Assembly: GCA_964607445.1 (NCBI GenBank)
Contig: CAZSKN010000012.1
Coordinates: 6,816-70,815, forward strand
Direction of reading: 5' to 3'
DNA from: CALCKU01 sp964607445
Lineage (GTDB): Bacteria; Pseudomonadota; Alphaproteobacteria; Caulobacterales; Maricaulaceae
Length of the DNA stretch: 64,000 nt
Shown: piece after piece, positions 21,447 to 31,363 of the stretch
Layout: each line of letters starts with the position of its first letter
Numbering within the stretch: position 1 is the first letter of the stretch
Translations under genes and position numbers: made by a program
The notes under the pieces: model-generated
What the model was told of the DNA's origin: nothing
Database searches by the model: none
What the model saw: the letters and a program-made list of their open reading frames with translations, nothing else

Positions 21447-22274
21447 TTGATTACCGATAAAGACTGGTTTGCGGCCATATCGCAAAGCGTAACAACAGCT
21501 AATATGGAAATTGACGGAATCAAGCTTCCCGGGTTTCCTGAGAGCCATATTGTCGATTTAACGATAACAAATGGAACCTCAGACCGCATGTTGCGTGAAG
21601 CCTCTATGTTATATAGCCACGTTAGAGATACTGCAAAACTCTATGGCGCTCCGCTTGAACGGTCTAGCAAAATATTGGACTTTGGCTGTGCTTGGGGGCG
21701 CATTGCACGATATTTCTTACGCGATATTGCGCTTGAAAACCTTTACGGAGTTGATGTGGTACCAGAGCTGGTTGCCGCGTGCCGGAAAAGCTTTAATTCA
21801 GATAATTTCGACGTCATTCAACAAAAGGGCAAGCTTCCACATGCAAAGAACACATTTGATGTCGCCTTTGCAAATTCAGTGTTTAGCCATTTAACGCCCG
21901 AATTGAACCTGAAATGGATGCGGGAAATTCACCGCGTACTCAAGCCGGGCGGTCTGGCTATGCTAACGATTGTCACGAAAGAAAAATTTGATGTCATGGC
22001 CATTGGATCAAAAACATGGATCGACAGTCTCGGGTTTGACGTCGAGGTCGCCAAACAAGACGTGCTTGACGGCAAATTTGTCTGGCAATCCACCCAGCGC
22101 GGCGGAGAGCTTACCGGTTATGGTCTCGCCATTATTCCGCCCCAATGGATTGAAGAAAACTGGGGTCAACACTTTGAAGGCCTCGATATGATCACGGATT
22201 ACCATCAGGTCATCGTCGTATTGCGCAAGAAAAAACTCGGCTTTTTCCAACAACTCACATCACGCCTTGGGTAA
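21447..22274 (+). CDS. Class I SAM-dependent methyltransferase
   Basis: A 275-residue protein. Motif I is ILDFGCAWGRIARYF (about residues 74-88), followed by LYGVDVVPELV, FDVAFANSVFSHL and HRVLKPGGLAMLTI, the standard Rossmann methyltransferase series of the Methyltransf_11/25 type. The start is TTG preceded by GAAAGG. It is divergent from the cyclase gene and convergent with maeB (13-bp gap). The substrate cannot be predicted, and no pathway partner lies beside it. Confidence 0.8.
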   Translation: MITDKDWFAAISQSVTTANMEIDGIKLPGFPESHIVDLTITNGTSDRMLREASMLYSHVRDTAKLYGAPLERSSKILDFGCAWGRIARYFLRDIALENLYGVDVVPELVAACRKSFNSDNFDVIQQKGKLPHAKNTFDVAFANSVFSHLTPELNLKWMREIHRVLKPGGLAMLTIVTKEKFDVMAIGSKTWIDSLGFDVEVAKQDVLDGKFVWQSTQRGGELTGYGLAIIPPQWIEENWGQHFEGLDMITDYHQVIVVLRKKKLGFFQQLTSRLG

Positions 22275-22287
22275 GGTAGAGCGCCCC

Positions 22288-24582
22288 CTAATCATCATCG
22301 CGATGAGACGGCGCAAAAGCAGCGAGTGTCGCCATTTGCGCAATTTCGGACGCCGTAGCCCCCAAAGGACAAATCTGAACCGGCTTTTCGAGTCCTGTCA
22401 GGAACGGGCCCAAAACCGTCGCACCGCCGACTGCCTTTAATAATTTCGTCGATATAGAGGCCGAATGTATAGCGGGCATAATCAAGACATTGGCCGCATC
22501 GGTCAGTCTAGAAAACGGATATGTTAGCGTATGCAACGGGTCCAATGCGACATCAGCGGCTATATCTCCTTCATATTCAAAATCTGTTTCACGGTCATTT
22601 AGAATTTCAACAGCGCGACGGACTTTTTCCATGCGCTCACCCACGGGATTTCCAAAGGTCGAATAAGATAGAAAGGCAACGCGCGGTTCAAAACCAAATT
22701 GACGCGCGAACCCGGCTGTCGTTTCGGCAATATCGGCTAAATCCTCTGCTGAGGGTAATTCGGTTATATTCGTATCCGAGATAAAAAGCGTGCGTGATTT
22801 ATTTACAACAACAGAAACGCCCATTGTACGTTCTGTATCTTGATGCCCCAGCACCATACGCACATCACGCAGGGCAATATCATAACTACGAGTTACACCC
22901 GTGACCATGCCGTCCGCCAGACCATGATGCAGCATAAGCGCTGAAAAAACGTTCCGGTCATTATTAACCAGACGTTGGGCATCACGGCGCAAGAACCCTT
23001 TGCGCTGCAAGCGACTATAGAGATATTCGGTAAACTCGGCATTCCGGTCAAAAAGACGCGCATTCAAAATTGTAAATTTATCAGGATTTTCAACGCCTAA
23101 TAATTTCATATTATCCAAAATTGGCTTATCCCGGCCAACTAGAATCGCCCGTCCTAACCCCCGTTGTTGGTAAGATTGTGCTGCGCGAATAACCGCTGGT
23201 TCCTCACCTTCTGCAAAAACAATAGTCTTGGGGTTTTCTACAACAGATTGACTGATACCCTGCAAAATAGCCGCCGTTGGGTCTTGGCGACGCGCTAAAG
23301 ATTGACGATAAGCCTCCATATCTTCAATCGGCACACGCGCCACGCCTGTGTCCATTGCCGCTTTCGCCACATAAGGCGGGATTTCTGAAATCAAACGCGG
23401 ATCAAATGGAGCGGGAATTATATAATCGGGGCCGTATTTTGGACGTTTGCCATGATAGGCTGCCGCGACTTCTTCGGGAACATCTTGACGGGCCAAATCC
23501 GCCAGCGCATGCGCGCAAGCCAATTTCATTTCTTCATTCACATTTCGCGCCCGGACATCCAGAGCACCACGAAAAATATATGGAAACCCTAAAACATTAT
23601 TGACCTGATTAGGATAATCAGATCGGCCTGTCGCAATAATGGCGTCATCACGAACCTCTTTAATCTCCTCAGGTGTAATTTCGGGGTCAGGATTAGCCAT
23701 CGCAAAAATAATAGGGTTTTTTGCCATAGATTTTATCATGTCCTTTGACACAATACCCGCAATTGACAAGCCCAGAAAAACATCCGCGCCTTGCATGGCC
23801 TCATCTAAAGTGCGCAATTGGGTATCAATTGCATGGGGCGCTTTCCACTGGTCCATCGACTCTTGGCGCCCCTTGTAAACCACGCCGCGACTGTCAAGGA
23901 CAATCGCATTTTCATCTTTAACACCCAGACGCTTAATCAACCCCAATACAGACAATCCGGCTGCACCGGCCCCAGACAGCACCACTTTCAAATCTTCAAA
24001 TTTACGGCCTGTAAGGTGACAGGCATTAATCAAACCCGCCGTAGCAATAATAGCCGTGCCGTGCTGATCATCATGGAAGACGGGAATATCCAGTAGATCC
24101 CGAAGTTCTTGTTCAATAATAAAACATTCTGGCGATCCAATATCTTCAAGATTAATCCCGCCAAAAGTATGACCAATACGTTTCACACACTCAATAAACG
24201 CTTGCGCATCCTCTTCCTCGACCTCAATATCGAAGCTGTCAATGTCGGCAAAGCGCTTGAACAGGACAGATTTCCCTTCCATAACAGGTTTAGAGGCCAT
24301 CGCGCCAAGATTTCCAAGACCCAAGATCGCCGTACCATTGGAAATGACCGCGACCATATTTCCCTTTGACGTATATTCATAGGCAAGATCCGGGTCTTTG
24401 GCGATTTCTTCAACAGGAACCGCCACACCGGGAGAATAGGCCAGTGATAAATCGCGCTGGGTCGCCATGGGCTTTGTCGGATGTAGTGCTAATTTTCCCG
24501 GGACCGGCTTAGCATGAAAGTCAAGCGCCTGTTGATCGGTAATATAGTTTTTTCTTGGGGCCCGAACTTCTAATTTTCGCAC
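22288..24582 (-). CDS. maeB: NADP-dependent malic enzyme with C-terminal phosphotransacetylase-like domain
   Basis: A 764-residue protein that converts malate to pyruvate, CO2 and NADPH. The N-terminal half carries malic-enzyme motifs: SLAYSPGVAVP, VISNGTAILGLGNLGAMASKPVMEGK, and FHDDQHGTAIIATAGL before the NADP Rossmann segment VVLSGAGAAGLSV. The C-terminal 320 residues match phosphate acetyl/butyryltransferase (KTIVFAEGEEPAVIRAAQ, SYSTFGNPVG). In this family that domain is usually regulatory, not catalytic. I set the start at the GTG at 24582, because GAGGAG lies 7 bases upstream; the ATG at 24615 has no such site. It is a single-gene unit opposite glnB. Confidence 0.93.
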   Translation of the reverse strand: MRKLEVRAPRKNYITDQQALDFHAKPVPGKLALHPTKPMATQRDLSLAYSPGVAVPVEEIAKDPDLAYEYTSKGNMVAVISNGTAILGLGNLGAMASKPVMEGKSVLFKRFADIDSFDIEVEEEDAQAFIECVKRIGHTFGGINLEDIGSPECFIIEQELRDLLDIPVFHDDQHGTAIIATAGLINACHLTGRKFEDLKVVLSGAGAAGLSVLGLIKRLGVKDENAIVLDSRGVVYKGRQESMDQWKAPHAIDTQLRTLDEAMQGADVFLGLSIAGIVSKDMIKSMAKNPIIFAMANPDPEITPEEIKEVRDDAIIATGRSDYPNQVNNVLGFPYIFRGALDVRARNVNEEMKLACAHALADLARQDVPEEVAAAYHGKRPKYGPDYIIPAPFDPRLISEIPPYVAKAAMDTGVARVPIEDMEAYRQSLARRQDPTAAILQGISQSVVENPKTIVFAEGEEPAVIRAAQSYQQRGLGRAILVGRDKPILDNMKLLGVENPDKFTILNARLFDRNAEFTEYLYSRLQRKGFLRRDAQRLVNNDRNVFSALMLHHGLADGMVTGVTRSYDIALRDVRMVLGHQDTERTMGVSVVVNKSRTLFISDTNITELPSAEDLADIAETTAGFARQFGFEPRVAFLSYSTFGNPVGERMEKVRRAVEILNDRETDFEYEGDIAADVALDPLHTLTYPFSRLTDAANVLIMPAIHSASISTKLLKAVGGATVLGPFLTGLEKPVQICPLGATASEIAQMATLAAFAPSHRDDD

Positions 24583-24851
24583 GAATATTCTCCTCTTCGC
24601 GTACCACGTTGGCATGGGTTCGCCTCTTTAGCGCCTTCTCCATAAAGTAGATAGTGAAAACATAGCCACGTCACGAGAAAGAGATTAAATATGCGCCCAC
24701 TTTTTAATCGTTCTGCGCACTTATCACGCGTTTTTGCTGCAATTTTAATCACCAGCTTATATGTGACCGTCATCTCACGGCTGACATGTCGACTCTGCCC
24801 CACGTCTCTTTAAAAACGAAAAATCGTGAAACGGCGTAAACGGAGGCCAAA

Positions 24852-25190
24852 ATGAAAAAAATTGAAGCAATTATTAAACCCTTCAAGCTTGACGAGGTCA
24901 AAGAAGCTCTACAAGCTGCAGGTCTACAAGGCATGACGGTAGTAGAAGCACAAGGTTTTGGACGACAAAAAGGACATACTGAACTTTACCGGGGTGCAGA
25001 ATATGTTGTCGACTTCCTCCCCAAGCGCAAATTAGAGCTTGTCGTCTCTGATGATCAGGTTGAAGGCGCATTAGAAGCTATTCAAACCGCGGCAAAAACG
25101 GGAAAAATCGGAGATGGCAAAATTTTCATTTCCGATGTATCACAAGCCATTCGTATACGTACGGGTGAAACAGGCGACGCGGCACTTTAA
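24852..25190 (+). CDS. glnB: Nitrogen regulatory protein P-II
   Basis: A 112-residue P-II trimer subunit that senses 2-oxoglutarate and ATP/ADP and controls glutamine synthetase adenylylation and NtrB. Tyr51, the uridylylation site, is present in the T-loop (GHTELYRGAEYVVDF). The C-terminal signature GKIGDGKIFISDVSQAIRIRTGE is complete. GGAGG precedes the ATG. It lies 54 bp upstream of glnA, and the two are the usual alphaproteobacterial glnBA operon. I saw no convincing sigma-54 promoter upstream. Confidence 0.97.
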   Translation: MKKIEAIIKPFKLDEVKEALQAAGLQGMTVVEAQGFGRQKGHTELYRGAEYVVDFLPKRKLELVVSDDQVEGALEAIQTAAKTGKIGDGKIFISDVSQAIRIRTGETGDAAL

Positions 25191-25244
25191 TAAAAAATCA
25201 CAAAATTAATAACAGACGAAACTATACTCGGGAAAGGTTGAATT

Positions 25245-26651
25245 ATGTCTGCTGAAAAAGTTCTTAAAAAAATGAGGGACGAAAACATAGGTTATGTCGA
25301 TCTACGTTTCACAGACCCAAAAGGTAAAATGCAACATGTGACATTTGATGCCAGCATGGTTGATGACGATCTCTTCCAAGACGGCACAATGTTTGATGGG
25401 TCATCCATTAGTGGCTGGAAAGACATTAATGAATCAGACATGGTTTTATTACCAGACCCCAGCACGGCAAAGGTAGACCCGTTCTATCAGGTGGACACAA
25501 TGACATTGTTCTGTGATGTTCTAGAGCCGGACACTGGCGAAGCTTATAATCGCGACCCCCGGACAACCGCCAAGGCGGCTGAAACCTATATGCAATCTGC
25601 GAAAGTTGGTGATGAGGTCTATTTCGGGCCTGAAGCCGAATTTTTTGTTTTTGATGATGTACGCTGGAATACTGACCAACAAAATACGGGCTATAGTTTT
25701 GACAGTGTTGAGGGCCCTTATAATACGGGGACACAATATAATACAGGCAATATGGGACATCGTCCCGGGCCCAAGGGCGGTTACTTCCCTGTCCCACCAG
25801 TGGATTCAGAGCAAGACATGCGTACAGAGATGCTGGCCATCATGGGGGAACAAGGTTTAAAACCTGAAAAGCATCACCATGAAGTCGCTCCCAGCCAGCA
25901 TGAACTTGGTATGAAATTCGACACATTGGTTACTATGGCTGATAATATGCAGCTCTATAAATATATTGTTCAAAATGTCGCCCATGCTTATGGAAAAACC
26001 GCAACCTTTATGCCTAAGCCTGTATGGAATGATAATGGAACCGGCATGCATGTTCACCAATCTATCTGGAAAGACGGGAAGCCGCTTTTCGCCGGAAATG
26101 AATATGCCGGACTCTCCAAGCAATGTCTCTATTACATCGGCGGGATTATCAAACATGCTAAAGCCATCAACGCATTTTCTAATGCGTCGACCAATTCCTA
26201 TAAGCGATTGGTTCCGGGGTTTGAAGCGCCTGTCATGTTGGCCTATTCTGCCAGAAACAGATCTGCCTCTATTCGGATTCCGTGGACAGCTTCACCAAAT
26301 GGAAAACGCCTAGAAGCGCGGTTCCCTGATCCAGCTGGTAATCCATACCTCACATATACAGCACTCCTCATGGCTGGGCTTGACGGTATTAAAAACAAAA
26401 TTGATCCGGGCGACCCTATGGATATTGACCTCTATGATCTTGAACCAGCTGAAGCAGCAAAAATTCCGCAAGTCTGCGGTAGCCTAAAAGAGGCCTTAGA
26501 AAGCCTTGATGGTGATCGTGACTTCCTGAAAGCAGGCGGCGTCTTTGATGATGATCAAATCGATGCATATATCGATCTAAAAATGGAAGAAGTCCACCGT
26601 GTGAATATGCATCCACACCCGGTCGAATTTGATCTTTATTACAAGTGCTAA
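25245..26651 (+). CDS. glnA: Type I glutamine synthetase
   Basis: A 468-residue GSI subunit that joins glutamate and ammonia using ATP. Visible motifs are FDGSSISGW, EAEFFVFD, the ATP-binding KPVWNDNGTGMHVHQS, and NRSASIRIP. Tyr397 in DLYDLEPAE is at the exact adenylylation position, so activity is probably controlled by GlnE and P-II. It follows glnB in the same operon and is closed by a strong intrinsic terminator at 26676-26702. The length is normal for the family. Confidence 0.97.
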   Translation: MSAEKVLKKMRDENIGYVDLRFTDPKGKMQHVTFDASMVDDDLFQDGTMFDGSSISGWKDINESDMVLLPDPSTAKVDPFYQVDTMTLFCDVLEPDTGEAYNRDPRTTAKAAETYMQSAKVGDEVYFGPEAEFFVFDDVRWNTDQQNTGYSFDSVEGPYNTGTQYNTGNMGHRPGPKGGYFPVPPVDSEQDMRTEMLAIMGEQGLKPEKHHHEVAPSQHELGMKFDTLVTMADNMQLYKYIVQNVAHAYGKTATFMPKPVWNDNGTGMHVHQSIWKDGKPLFAGNEYAGLSKQCLYYIGGIIKHAKAINAFSNASTNSYKRLVPGFEAPVMLAYSARNRSASIRIPWTASPNGKRLEARFPDPAGNPYLTYTALLMAGLDGIKNKIDPGDPMDIDLYDLEPAEAAKIPQVCGSLKEALESLDGDRDFLKAGGVFDDDQIDAYIDLKMEEVHRVNMHPHPVEFDLYYKC

Positions 26652-26675
26652 TCCAGCCACATTTCAAATAGCATT

Positions 26676-26702
26676 AAGGCCGCTTTTAGCGGCCTTTTTT
26701 AA
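26676..26702 (+). terminator. Intrinsic terminator of glnBA
   Basis: An 8-bp perfect stem AAGGCCGC / GCGGCCTT with a 5-base loop (TTTTA) is followed by a run of T. It begins 25 bp after the glnA stop codon. Confidence 0.92.
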
Positions 26703-26739
26703 TATATAAATGCGTATAATCTCAGGTGATAATAACGGG

Positions 26740-27954
26740 TTAGCGAGTTAAACGCGTATCAACCCGACCCAGATTAGCGCCAATTTCAGCAAAGGCGGCT
26801 TTAAACTCGTCGCCATTTTCCGCATCGAAATAATTTTCAGCTTTTTCACGCTCGCACCGTCTACGCCCATGGGATTCGCCATCTGTCGGATCGGTAACAC
26901 TGTCACACCGTCTATCAACACGGGCCTCCGTTGACTCATACTCAAATTCACCAGGATCAGTAACCTCTTCGTCATCATTCGGAGACGCACATTGCAATAA
27001 CAGGTTTTCGCCTTCAATTGGGGCCGAAAAAGCAATAGCAAATATATTAATGCCTTGTTCTTTGGCGGTTTGACAAAATACTTCTGTCGCTAATGTAGAC
27101 GTCACATCATTATTAACACCGTCCGTCATAAAGATGATAAACCGTTTCAAGTTCGGGTCATTGACGATATCAGGCTCTTTACTCAATGCTTCTAGGGCTG
27201 AACTGAATGCGTCCGTAGAATCTGTGCGTCCGCGGGGAGCCAGCCCATCAACAAAAGCTTCTACATGATTCCACCCATCGGCCATATCTACAGACGTGGC
27301 TTCTACCCCTCTATATGTCCATGCGCCGGTACGAATTTTATCGCGTAAGGCGTCAATATCCGCATTTCCACCTTCAATCTGATCAAAGAGTACACCCACA
27401 GCTTCTTTTAGCGTATTAATACGGGGCTGCTCTCCGGCGGGACAAGGCGCATCGTCATTGGCTTGCCCCGGGCACCATCCCATAGACCCGGAAACATCAA
27501 CAACAAAAGCAAAGGAGACGGGATTGGTTTCTTTCACTTCATAAGAGGCTGCACTCATAGCCCTTACATCTTGCTGCATTCTGCCCGTAAACCCGCCAAA
27601 AAACGATTTGCGACTTGTCGGTATTTCAACTGTCACCTCCTTGGTGGTATCATCAAAAATGATAATAGGTTCACCGACCGTGATCCCGCCGTCTATATTG
27701 GCTATATTCGCCATTACCGATGCGTGCGCCTGTGCCATGCGATCAACTGTACCCCCCGTCGGGTTTGAATTTGCAGCTATCGCCGCGGATAAAGCCGCCG
27801 CATCAGCAATATCACGAAGCTCGGAACGCAATGAGAATAAATTACTCATATCAATTGCAGCCGCCATTCCAGCTCCAATCGCTGCAAAGCTCAACGCTGT
27901 TATAGTTGCAAAATTGCCTGTATTATCTTTTAGGTAAGACTTTATACCGAACAT
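26740..27954 (-). CDS. TadG-like pilus-assembly protein with von Willebrand A domain
   Basis: A 404-residue protein. The N-terminus (GNFATITALSFAAIGAGMAAAIDMSN) is the prepilin-like TadE/TadG membrane anchor with a hydrophobic helix at about 14-35. From about residue 150 comes a vWA domain with the MIDAS motif DVSGSMG and a second FIIFMTDGVNND strand. The C-terminal part is acidic and Arg-rich with three Cys. Such proteins belong to Flp/Tad pilus systems, but no other tad gene is nearby, so it is either an orphan or encoded apart from its cluster. It is convergent with glnA across the terminator. The family call is good; the exact partner is unknown. Confidence 0.8.
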   Translation of the reverse strand: MFGIKSYLKDNTGNFATITALSFAAIGAGMAAAIDMSNLFSLRSELRDIADAAALSAAIAANSNPTGGTVDRMAQAHASVMANIANIDGGITVGEPIIIFDDTTKEVTVEIPTSRKSFFGGFTGRMQQDVRAMSAASYEVKETNPVSFAFVVDVSGSMGWCPGQANDDAPCPAGEQPRINTLKEAVGVLFDQIEGGNADIDALRDKIRTGAWTYRGVEATSVDMADGWNHVEAFVDGLAPRGRTDSTDAFSSALEALSKEPDIVNDPNLKRFIIFMTDGVNNDVTSTLATEVFCQTAKEQGINIFAIAFSAPIEGENLLLQCASPNDDEEVTDPGEFEYESTEARVDRRCDSVTDPTDGESHGRRRCEREKAENYFDAENGDEFKAAFAEIGANLGRVDTRLTR

Positions 27955-28082
27955 TCACTTATCCCTGTTAGTAATCATACGTCGTTATTGATGTATCGGG
28001 CCTTAGACGAAATTATTGTATTTTTTATTATTAAACATGGTTTATGGCGTCTTACCTTCGGGAAGCTTACCCCGCCTAAGAG

Positions 28083-29459
28083 CTAACATTCGACAACATT
28101 CACAGCTAGGCCGCCTTGGCTGGTCTCTTTATATTTAGATGACATATCCAATCCGGTTTGACGCATGGTCTCTATAACTTGATCAAGGCTGACCTTCATT
28201 TGATCACTGGCATGAAGCGCCAAGCGAGCCGCATTAACAGCTTTAACCGCGCCAATGGCATTGCGTTCAATACACGGGATTTGCACAAGCCCGCCAACCG
28301 GATCACACGTAAGACCCAAATTATGCTCCATACCAATTTCAGCCGCGCTGGCGACCTGCTCCGGTGTTGCCCCCCATATCGCAGAAAGACCTCCCGCCGC
28401 CATAGAACAGGCTACACCGACTTCTCCCTGACATCCCATTTCCGCACCGGATATTGAGGCCCGCTGCTTATATAAAAGCCCGATACCGCCAGCGGTTAGC
28501 AAAAAATTCCGTATGTTTTGCACCAAAACCTTATCACCCTGACAATAATGGCGCAGCACAGATGGAATAATGCCTGCGGCTCCATTTGTCGGTGCGGTAA
28601 CGACTTGTCCGCCATCTGCATTTTCTTCATTGACCGCCATGGCATAGACATTCAGCCAATCAAATAGCTGTTCGCGCTCATTGGAAGGCGGCGCACAATG
28701 CAGTTTTCGCCAAATGGCGGGGGCGCGGCGTTTCACATTCAAACCCCCGGGTAAAATACCTTCTGTATTTAACCCTCTATCAATACTAGCCATCATAACA
28801 GAGGCGATATTATCCAACGCCGCATCCGTTTGGGCCCGAGGGCGCATAGCCTCCTCATTGGCATATATAATTTCCGCAACTGTGCATTTGTGCCGCTTGC
28901 AAAGCGCTAAGAGCTCACCGGCCGACCCAAATGGATAAGGTACCGCTTTGCCTGTTTTGACTATATCGTCTTTTACCGGATTCAACATTTGCCTTTTAGA
29001 CGCTATAAATCCGCCACCGGTTGAATAATAGGTTTGCGTTCGTAATAACAGGCCTTCGGGATCAAAAGCCGATAGTTTTATCCCATTAGGATGCAGCTCT
29101 GGCACAGTTTCAAAATCAAATATAATATCGGCTTCGGGATCAAATCCTATCTCCACCTCCCCCAAGAGCATCAAGCTTTTATCGCGTCCAACACGGGTCA
29201 TATGACGCTTGGCCATATCTGGGTCTAAGGTTTCGGGTATCAGTCCTGACAGGCCTAAAATGACAGCTTTAGGCGTTCCATGCCCGACCCCCGTCAAGGC
29301 TAATGAGCCTTGAAGCTCCACCTGAATACGAACCGTACGTTCAAGCCGGTCTTTGCGACGTAAACTCTCAGAAAACCGTTTAGCAATCCGAATCGGCCCC
29401 ACAGTATGAGAACTGGACGGCCCAATCCCAATACGAAATATGTCTAAAATAGATAACAT
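28083..29459 (-). CDS. sdaA: L-serine dehydratase (ammonia-lyase), iron-sulfur type
   Basis: A 458-residue single-chain enzyme that converts L-serine to pyruvate and ammonia. The N-terminal beta domain has GIGPSSSHTVGP. The alpha domain has APTNGAAGIIPSVL and LTCDPVGGLVQIPCIERNA, where two Cys bind the [4Fe-4S] cluster; a C-terminal Cys (VVEC) is also as in the family. AAGGAAGCTT precedes the ATG. It is a lone gene facing lolA across a divergent spacer. The length is normal. Confidence 0.95.
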   Translation of the reverse strand: MLSILDIFRIGIGPSSSHTVGPIRIAKRFSESLRRKDRLERTVRIQVELQGSLALTGVGHGTPKAVILGLSGLIPETLDPDMAKRHMTRVGRDKSLMLLGEVEIGFDPEADIIFDFETVPELHPNGIKLSAFDPEGLLLRTQTYYSTGGGFIASKRQMLNPVKDDIVKTGKAVPYPFGSAGELLALCKRHKCTVAEIIYANEEAMRPRAQTDAALDNIASVMMASIDRGLNTEGILPGGLNVKRRAPAIWRKLHCAPPSNEREQLFDWLNVYAMAVNEENADGGQVVTAPTNGAAGIIPSVLRHYCQGDKVLVQNIRNFLLTAGGIGLLYKQRASISGAEMGCQGEVGVACSMAAGGLSAIWGATPEQVASAAEIGMEHNLGLTCDPVGGLVQIPCIERNAIGAVKAVNAARLALHASDQMKVSLDQVIETMRQTGLDMSSKYKETSQGGLAVNVVEC

Positions 29460-29752
29460 AAGCTTCCTTAGAGACCCTGTTTGAGTGTGTCTTCCTTAAA
29501 GTCGAGCCATTAAAATATATTATAACTTTATATAAATTCCCAATAATCGCCCACAACCGCTTTGATAGGTTATGGCAGGCAAGGTTATGATAGGAATATA
29601 AAGCATTCACGCCAGACCTGTTTTAAGATCAAATATATCGTCATGAACTGTCCAAAATTTAATGTATTTAAACGGTTTATTCAGCCCGCATTAAACTGGC
29701 CTTTTGTACAAACACCCTTAGAGTAAGATATTACGTCTTAAAGGATCGGGTC
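29460..29752. other. Divergent spacer between sdaA and lolA
   Basis: A 293-bp AT-rich stretch with no convincing open frame. It must carry both divergent promoters. Beyond the ribosome-binding sites next to each gene I see nothing specific. Confidence 0.5.
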
Positions 29753-30445
29753 ATGAAAGACTGGATAAGATTATCCACCATATTAGGTACTCTCGGGATA
29801 TTAGGCGCCCTGGGGGCAAACTTAGGCTTGGCATCTGCGCAAATTTCAAACCCAGGCCAGCCACAAATTCAGCAACCCGTCTATACTGCCCCCTTCTCTG
29901 ACCCACAAAATGTGCCGGCTGATCTGGCGCGCATAGATAGTGCGCTTAATGCAACATCAAGCTTCTCTGGACGCTTCGCACAATATGCCTCTGACGGTAG
30001 CTTTGCCCAAGGTACAATCTATCTTCGCCGTCCCGGAAAATTACGATTCGAATATGACACTCCCAATCCCTTATTAATTGTCTCTGACGGGGTGACATTA
30101 ACGCAGCAAGACCGGGTGCTTGAAACGACAGACCGTGTTCCTTTATCGTCTACCCCGTTGAATTTTTTTCTCAAAGAGAACGTCAATCTTGCCAATGACA
30201 CAGAAGTCACAAGTTTGATAAAAACCTTTAACGAAATCCGTGTCACCGCACGTGACGGTAGCGGCGACATAGACGGGGCTATCACCATGGTGTTTGATGC
30301 ACAAAACATCGCCTTACGGGAATGGATCATTTCAGATAGCTTTGGCGGTGAAACCCGTGTGATTTTGTCTGATTTGAAATATAATGAACGCATTAACCCC
30401 AGATTGTTTGTATTGCGGGATAGCTCGAGACGAGATCGTCGTTAA
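29753..30445 (+). CDS. lolA: Outer-membrane lipoprotein carrier protein LolA
   Basis: A 230-residue periplasmic chaperone that ferries lipoproteins to the outer membrane. A signal peptide of about 32 residues ends near LASAQ. The mature part shows the LolA pattern: ALNATSSFSGRFAQYASDGSFAQGTIYLRRPGKLRFEYDTPNPLLIVSDG, then EWIISDSFGGETRVILSDL. AAGGA lies before the ATG. It is 50 bp upstream of xthA, with which it may be co-transcribed. Confidence 0.92.
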   Translation: MKDWIRLSTILGTLGILGALGANLGLASAQISNPGQPQIQQPVYTAPFSDPQNVPADLARIDSALNATSSFSGRFAQYASDGSFAQGTIYLRRPGKLRFEYDTPNPLLIVSDGVTLTQQDRVLETTDRVPLSSTPLNFFLKENVNLANDTEVTSLIKTFNEIRVTARDGSGDIDGAITMVFDAQNIALREWIISDSFGGETRVILSDLKYNERINPRLFVLRDSSRRDRR

Positions 30446-30495
30446 CGAAATGCAAACAGTCCTTGATTTTACGGCCTTAATCCTTACCACAGTGT

Positions 30496-31317
30496 ATGAC
30501 CGTAAAAATTGCTTCCTGGAACATCAATTCCGTACGCCTGCGTATCAACCAAGTTATCCGGTTTTTAGACGATAATCAGCCTGACGTTTTAGGCTTACAA
30601 GAAATAAAATGTCTGGCCGATCAATTCCCTTATGACGCTTTTCGCGAAGCCGGCTATACCCATATCGAAGTGTCTGGACAAAAAGGGTATCACGGCACCG
30701 CAACGGTTTCACGCCTGCCACTTGAAAGATTAGACACACAATTCTGTCCAATCGGCGAAGCTCGCCATGTTTCTACCCGCGTAATAGCCGGTGAATCTGA
30801 TTTCGAATTCCATAATTTTTATGTCCCGGCCGGCGGCGACGAAGCCGATATTACAATAAATCCGAAATTTAAACACAAGATGGACTTCCTCGAGGCCATG
30901 ACCGGCTATTTTGCTGAGCGGTATTCTCAAGGTGATGCCAGACAAGTGCTCGTCGGGGATTTAAATATAGCTCCGGGGGAACATGATGTCTGGAACCATA
31001 AGCAATTATTAAAAGTCGTCAGCCACACACCGATTGAGGTCGAACGTCTAACGCGCCTGCAAAAAACGCATGAATTTATTGACTGTGCCCGATTACATAT
31101 TCCCGATGAAGAGAAATTATATTCATGGTGGTCATATCGGGCCCGGGATGTTTTTGCATCTAATCGCGGCCGAAGACTAGATCATATCTGGGTGAGTCCG
31201 GCCTTGAAAGCCGCAGCCATAGCGCCCGGTCGGGCGGGCTATGAGATTCATACCGACTGTCGTGTGTGGGTAAAGCCGTCCGATCACGCCCCGATTACGC
31301 AAGTTCTAGATTTATAA
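30496..31317 (+). CDS. xthA: Exodeoxyribonuclease III (AP endonuclease)
   Basis: A 273-residue enzyme for base-excision repair. It has the EEP nuclease motifs: SWNINSVRLR with the metal-binding Asn, LGLQEIKC with the catalytic Glu, LVGDLNIAP, and the C-terminal SDHAPI with the catalytic His. The length matches the XthA family. It follows lolA and is convergent with the CenR-like regulator (46-bp gap). Confidence 0.95.
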   Translation: MTVKIASWNINSVRLRINQVIRFLDDNQPDVLGLQEIKCLADQFPYDAFREAGYTHIEVSGQKGYHGTATVSRLPLERLDTQFCPIGEARHVSTRVIAGESDFEFHNFYVPAGGDEADITINPKFKHKMDFLEAMTGYFAERYSQGDARQVLVGDLNIAPGEHDVWNHKQLLKVVSHTPIEVERLTRLQKTHEFIDCARLHIPDEEKLYSWWSYRARDVFASNRGRRLDHIWVSPALKAAAIAPGRAGYEIHTDCRVWVKPSDHAPITQVLDL

Positions 31318-31363
31318 TCCAACACCCACAGCACGCTATTGCAACAGCTACGCTTAATGATAA

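Noticed and set aside
24600..24640. GGCATGGGTTCGC as a sigma-54 promoter near glnB
   Set aside because: The spacing between the GG and GC elements is too short and it is about 230 bp from glnB on the other side of the maeB start.
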